The notes beneath the pieces are model-generated. The model worked only from the letters and a program-made list of their open reading frames with translations. It ran no database searches and was not told the origin of the DNA. 6,896 nt of DNA, taken from NCBI GenBank assembly GCA_001775355.1, contig MEWM01000015.1, forward strand, positions 545-7,440, given 5' to 3'. Of the stretch, positions 4,996 through 6,896 are shown piece after piece (position 1 is the stretch's first letter; each line of letters begins with the position of its first letter). Source of the stretch: a candidate division Zixibacteria bacterium RBG_16_43_9 (lineage in GTDB: Bacteria > Zixibacteria > MSB-5A5 > RBG-16-43-9). Made by a program: the position numbers and the translations under genes.

Positions 4996-5020
4996 TCGTA
5001 GAGCGGGCACCCTTGCCCGC
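4996..5020 (+). repeat. CGTAG-tagged hairpin repeat, copy D
   Basis: TCGTAG, then A, then a 7-bp stem GCGGGCA (5003-5009) / TGCCCGC (5014-5020) around CCCT. The orientation is opposite to copy C. It lies 37 bp before the CorC-like start codon, so it is likely in that gene's leader or promoter region. Confidence 0.7.
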
Positions 5021-5037
5021 TGATTAATTTACTCTTT

Positions 5038-5042
5038 GGTGA
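5038..5042 (+). promoter_or_regulatory. Weak SD that bears on the CorC-like start
   Basis: GGTGA is complementary to the 5' part of the anti-SD. It lies three bases before an in-frame TTG (5046), where the aligned spacing would be normal, but 15 bases before the ATG at 5058. The SD therefore favours TTG, while start-codon type and protein length favour ATG. Confidence 0.35.
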
Positions 5043-5057
5043 CTTTTGTTACTTCTT

Positions 5058-6365
5058 ATGCAAAGCTACTGGATACAGATAATTCTAATCCTTGCCCTGA
5101 TCCTGGCTAACGGTTTTTTCGCCAGCTCTGAGATCTCCTTGATCACCCTGCGGAAAAGCAGGGTCAAGGAGCTGATAGATTCCGGAAACAAGAAAGCACT
5201 TTTAGTTCAAAAACTCCAATCCGAGCCGGAGAAGTTCTTAGCCACAGTGCAGATCGGGGTTACTCTGGTAGGAACCTTAGCCTCAGTGGTAGGTGGAGCT
5301 AAGATCGTTGACCTTTTGATCCCCCTGATAAGGAAATTACCTTCAGAGTTTTTTCAGAGATGGAGTGAGTCGATTGCCATTGGGATCGTGGTTATTGGGA
5401 TAGCCTACCTTTCACTGGTCATTGGTGAGCTTGTTCCCAAATATCTGGCCTTAAGATACTCGGAAAAGGTTGCCCTGAGGGTTGCGGGTCCGATTCGTTT
5501 TCTCTCAAAGATATCCTTTGTCTTCGTGAAACTCTTGTCCTTCTCCACTAAAGCCCTGATGAGCCTGATCATCGGAAAAGCTCCAAAGGAACCCCCATTT
5601 ATCTCAGAAGAAGAGGTGAAATATATCGTCACTGAGGGAAGGGCAAAAGGGATTTTCGAGAAAACAGAAGAGGAGATAATCCACAGCGTTTTTGAGTTCA
5701 CTGACACGACTGTGAAAAGAGCGATGACTCCGCGCACCGAGGTCATAGGCTTAGAGCTAAGTTCAGACCAGAATACGGTTCTGCGGACGGTTACTGAAGA
5801 AGGTTATTCACGTTTGCCAGTATACAGGGACACATTAGACAATGTGATTGGGGTAATCCATGCCAAGGATGTCATAAATATCTTGCAGAACAGCGACCTG
5901 ATAATCCTTGAGGATATCATCAGAAAGCCTTATTTTGTGCCTGACTCGATGAAGATAAGCAAGCTTTTAAGGGAGTTTCAGAAAAAAAGAGCCCAGATGG
6001 CGATAGTCTTGGATGAGTTCGGCGGGACTGCCGGGCTTATAACCTTAGAGGATATAATCGAGGAGATTGTGGGCGAGATAGAGGATGAGTATGACGAGGA
6101 AAGAAAAGAGATAGAGCTTCTTCCGGATGGCTCTGCGGTTGTCCGAGGCTCCATTCCTTTAAGGGAACTAAACGAAAAACTCAAACTAAACCTTCCTGAG
6201 GAGAAATTTGAGAACTTAAACGGGCTTTTAATCAACACCTTGGGCAGGATACCACTCTTAGAGGAAAAGATAGAGCTTTACGATTTGGATTTCACCATTT
6301 TAGAGAAAGTGGGGCATCATCTGCGAAAGATAAAGATAAGCAAAAAAGCAGGGGAGAATGTTTGA
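5058..6365 (+). CDS. CorC/HlyC-family membrane protein (CNNM + CBS pair + CorC_HlyC domain)
   Basis: 435 aa from the ATG at 5058, or 439 from an in-frame TTG at 5046. The CNNM membrane domain covers about 5-175, with NGFFASSEISL (18-28) and a GELVPK motif (123-128) between hydrophobic segments. Two CBS motifs follow at about 219-276 (AMTPRTEV, SRLPVYRD) and 285-345 (MAIVLDEFGGTAGLITLED), and a CorC_HlyC module at about 355-430. This is the standard order for CorC/YfjD/MpfA-type proteins, implicated in magnesium or sodium efflux; the CBS pair usually senses ATP-Mg. Older names call it haemolysin, without good reason here. The ATG start fits the family, which has about 13-18 residues before the first Asn-Gly. 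The gene overlaps the DedA-like gene by 8 bp, so they form one operon. The ion is not determined. Confidence 0.93.
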   Translation: MQSYWIQIILILALILANGFFASSEISLITLRKSRVKELIDSGNKKALLVQKLQSEPEKFLATVQIGVTLVGTLASVVGGAKIVDLLIPLIRKLPSEFFQRWSESIAIGIVVIGIAYLSLVIGELVPKYLALRYSEKVALRVAGPIRFLSKISFVFVKLLSFSTKALMSLIIGKAPKEPPFISEEEVKYIVTEGRAKGIFEKTEEEIIHSVFEFTDTTVKRAMTPRTEVIGLELSSDQNTVLRTVTEEGYSRLPVYRDTLDNVIGVIHAKDVINILQNSDLIILEDIIRKPYFVPDSMKISKLLREFQKKRAQMAIVLDEFGGTAGLITLEDIIEEIVGEIEDEYDEERKEIELLPDGSAVVRGSIPLRELNEKLKLNLPEEKFENLNGLLINTLGRIPLLEEKIELYDLDFTILEKVGHHLRKIKISKKAGENV

Positions 6366-6896
6366 GAGTATAATTGAACCTGTGGGAAGATGGATCATAG
6401 ACACAATCTCTTTTCTTGGTTATTGGGGGATAGTTTTGACCATGGGCATTGAGTCTGCCTGCATCCCTTTACCTTCGGAGATAATTATGCCTTTTTCAGG
6501 GTATTTAGTCTACACCGGGAGATTTAATATTCTCTGGGTCTCAGTGGCTGGAGCATTTGGGTGTGTGGTCGGATCTGTGGCAGCCTACTGGGCAGGGATA
6601 TTGGGTGGAAGACCTTTTATTGAAAAGTACGGAAAATATGTTTTACTCTCGCACCGGGATTTAGATACTGCAGAAAGATGGTTTAAAAAATACGGGGACT
6701 GGGCGATCTTTTTCTCACGTTTGCTTCCGGTAATAAGAACTTTCATCTCCCTGCCAGCCGGGATTGCTAAGATGAACTTCCCCCGATTTATCTTATATAC
6801 TTTCTTAGGCTCTTTGCCCTGGTGTTTTGCTTTAGCCTATATAGGAAAGGTGTTAGGCGAGAACTGGCAGACCATTAGAACTTATTTTAGAGGTGC
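6358..6896 (+). CDS. DedA-family membrane protein, 3' end outside window
   Basis: The first 179 codons of a DedA/VTT-type protein, a family that includes undecaprenyl-phosphate and phospholipid flippases and affects membrane potential and drug tolerance. Family marks are IESACIPLPSEIIMPFSG (31-48) with E32 and E41, and FSRLLPVIRTFISLPAG (119-135) with R121, P124 and R127 followed by KMNFPRF. Hydrophobic spans lie at about 20-35, 57-80 and 143-163. The ATG at 6358 lies inside the end of the CorC-like gene (8-bp overlap), with a G-rich SD (AGGGGAG, 6350-6356) very close to it, so translational coupling is likely. The frame is open to the window end; most family members are 190-220 aa, so little is missing. 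The substrate cannot be told from sequence. Confidence 0.94.
   Translation, partial: MFESIIEPVGRWIIDTISFLGYWGIVLTMGIESACIPLPSEIIMPFSGYLVYTGRFNILWVSVAGAFGCVVGSVAAYWAGILGGRPFIEKYGKYVLLSHRDLDTAERWFKKYGDWAIFFSRLLPVIRTFISLPAGIAKMNFPRFILYTFLGSLPWCFALAYIGKVLGENWQTIRTYFRG

Noticed and set aside
1..6896. CRISPR array, transposase, integrase, toxin-antitoxin or defence genes
   Set aside because: There are no regularly spaced direct repeats, and every substantial frame is assigned to a housekeeping or envelope family or is an antisense shadow.

Overview
The window looks like ordinary bacterial chromosome, not a plasmid, phage or defence island. The genes are housekeeping or envelope genes, there is a tRNA, Shine-Dalgarno (SD) sites are conventional and the visible promoters are sigma70-like (TTGACA / TATATT). 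The best taxonomic clue is the secreted subtilase with a C-terminal type IX secretion (Por) type-A / FlgD-like sorting module. That module is typical of the Bacteroidetes/FCB group and related uncultured candidate phyla. The many palindromic intergenic repeats and the absence of an encoded CCA on the tRNA fit this but do not prove it. I cannot name a genus.

Layout. Positions 1-905 (+ strand): the 3' part of a single-domain response regulator, a 226-bp spacer rich in palindromes that holds the relic of a third receiver gene, then a complete 124-aa single-domain receiver. Positions 967-1442 (- strand): a small VOC/glyoxalase-fold protein directly downstream of a tRNA-Asn(GTT). Positions 1443-1695 (- strand): the tRNA promoter, then a decayed second copy of the same promoter-plus-tRNA unit. 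Positions 1760-3571 (- strand): a 603-aa secreted S8 protease. Positions 3572-4040: a 469-bp AT-rich divergent control region containing a long probable protease leader, with two perfect anti-SD-complementary motifs flanking a terminator-like hairpin, and the htpX promoter. Positions 4041-4934 (+): htpX and a strong terminator. Positions 4935-5045: a pair of inverted hairpin repeats. Positions 5046-6896 (+): a CorC/HlyC-type CNNM-CBS membrane protein overlapping by 8 bp a DedA-family membrane protein that runs off the window.

How the genes work together. The + strand right half is an envelope group: HtpX does inner-membrane proteolytic quality control, and the CorC-like and DedA-like proteins are probably translationally coupled and both concern membrane homeostasis. 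The secreted protease is divergent from htpX. The receivers have no output domain and must act through partners outside the window.

The most notable non-coding signals are these. (1) Hairpin repeats share a CGTAG tag but have unrelated stem sequences, and they occur as two oppositely oriented pairs. (2) A tandem tRNA-Asn unit has one copy decayed while its promoter hexamers are intact. (3) The protease leader has two orphan AAAGGAGGTGA motifs around a possible attenuator. (4) A receiver-gene relic lies between two living receiver genes. I see no CRISPR, transposase, phage or toxin-antitoxin genes and nothing that can be called a new defence system.
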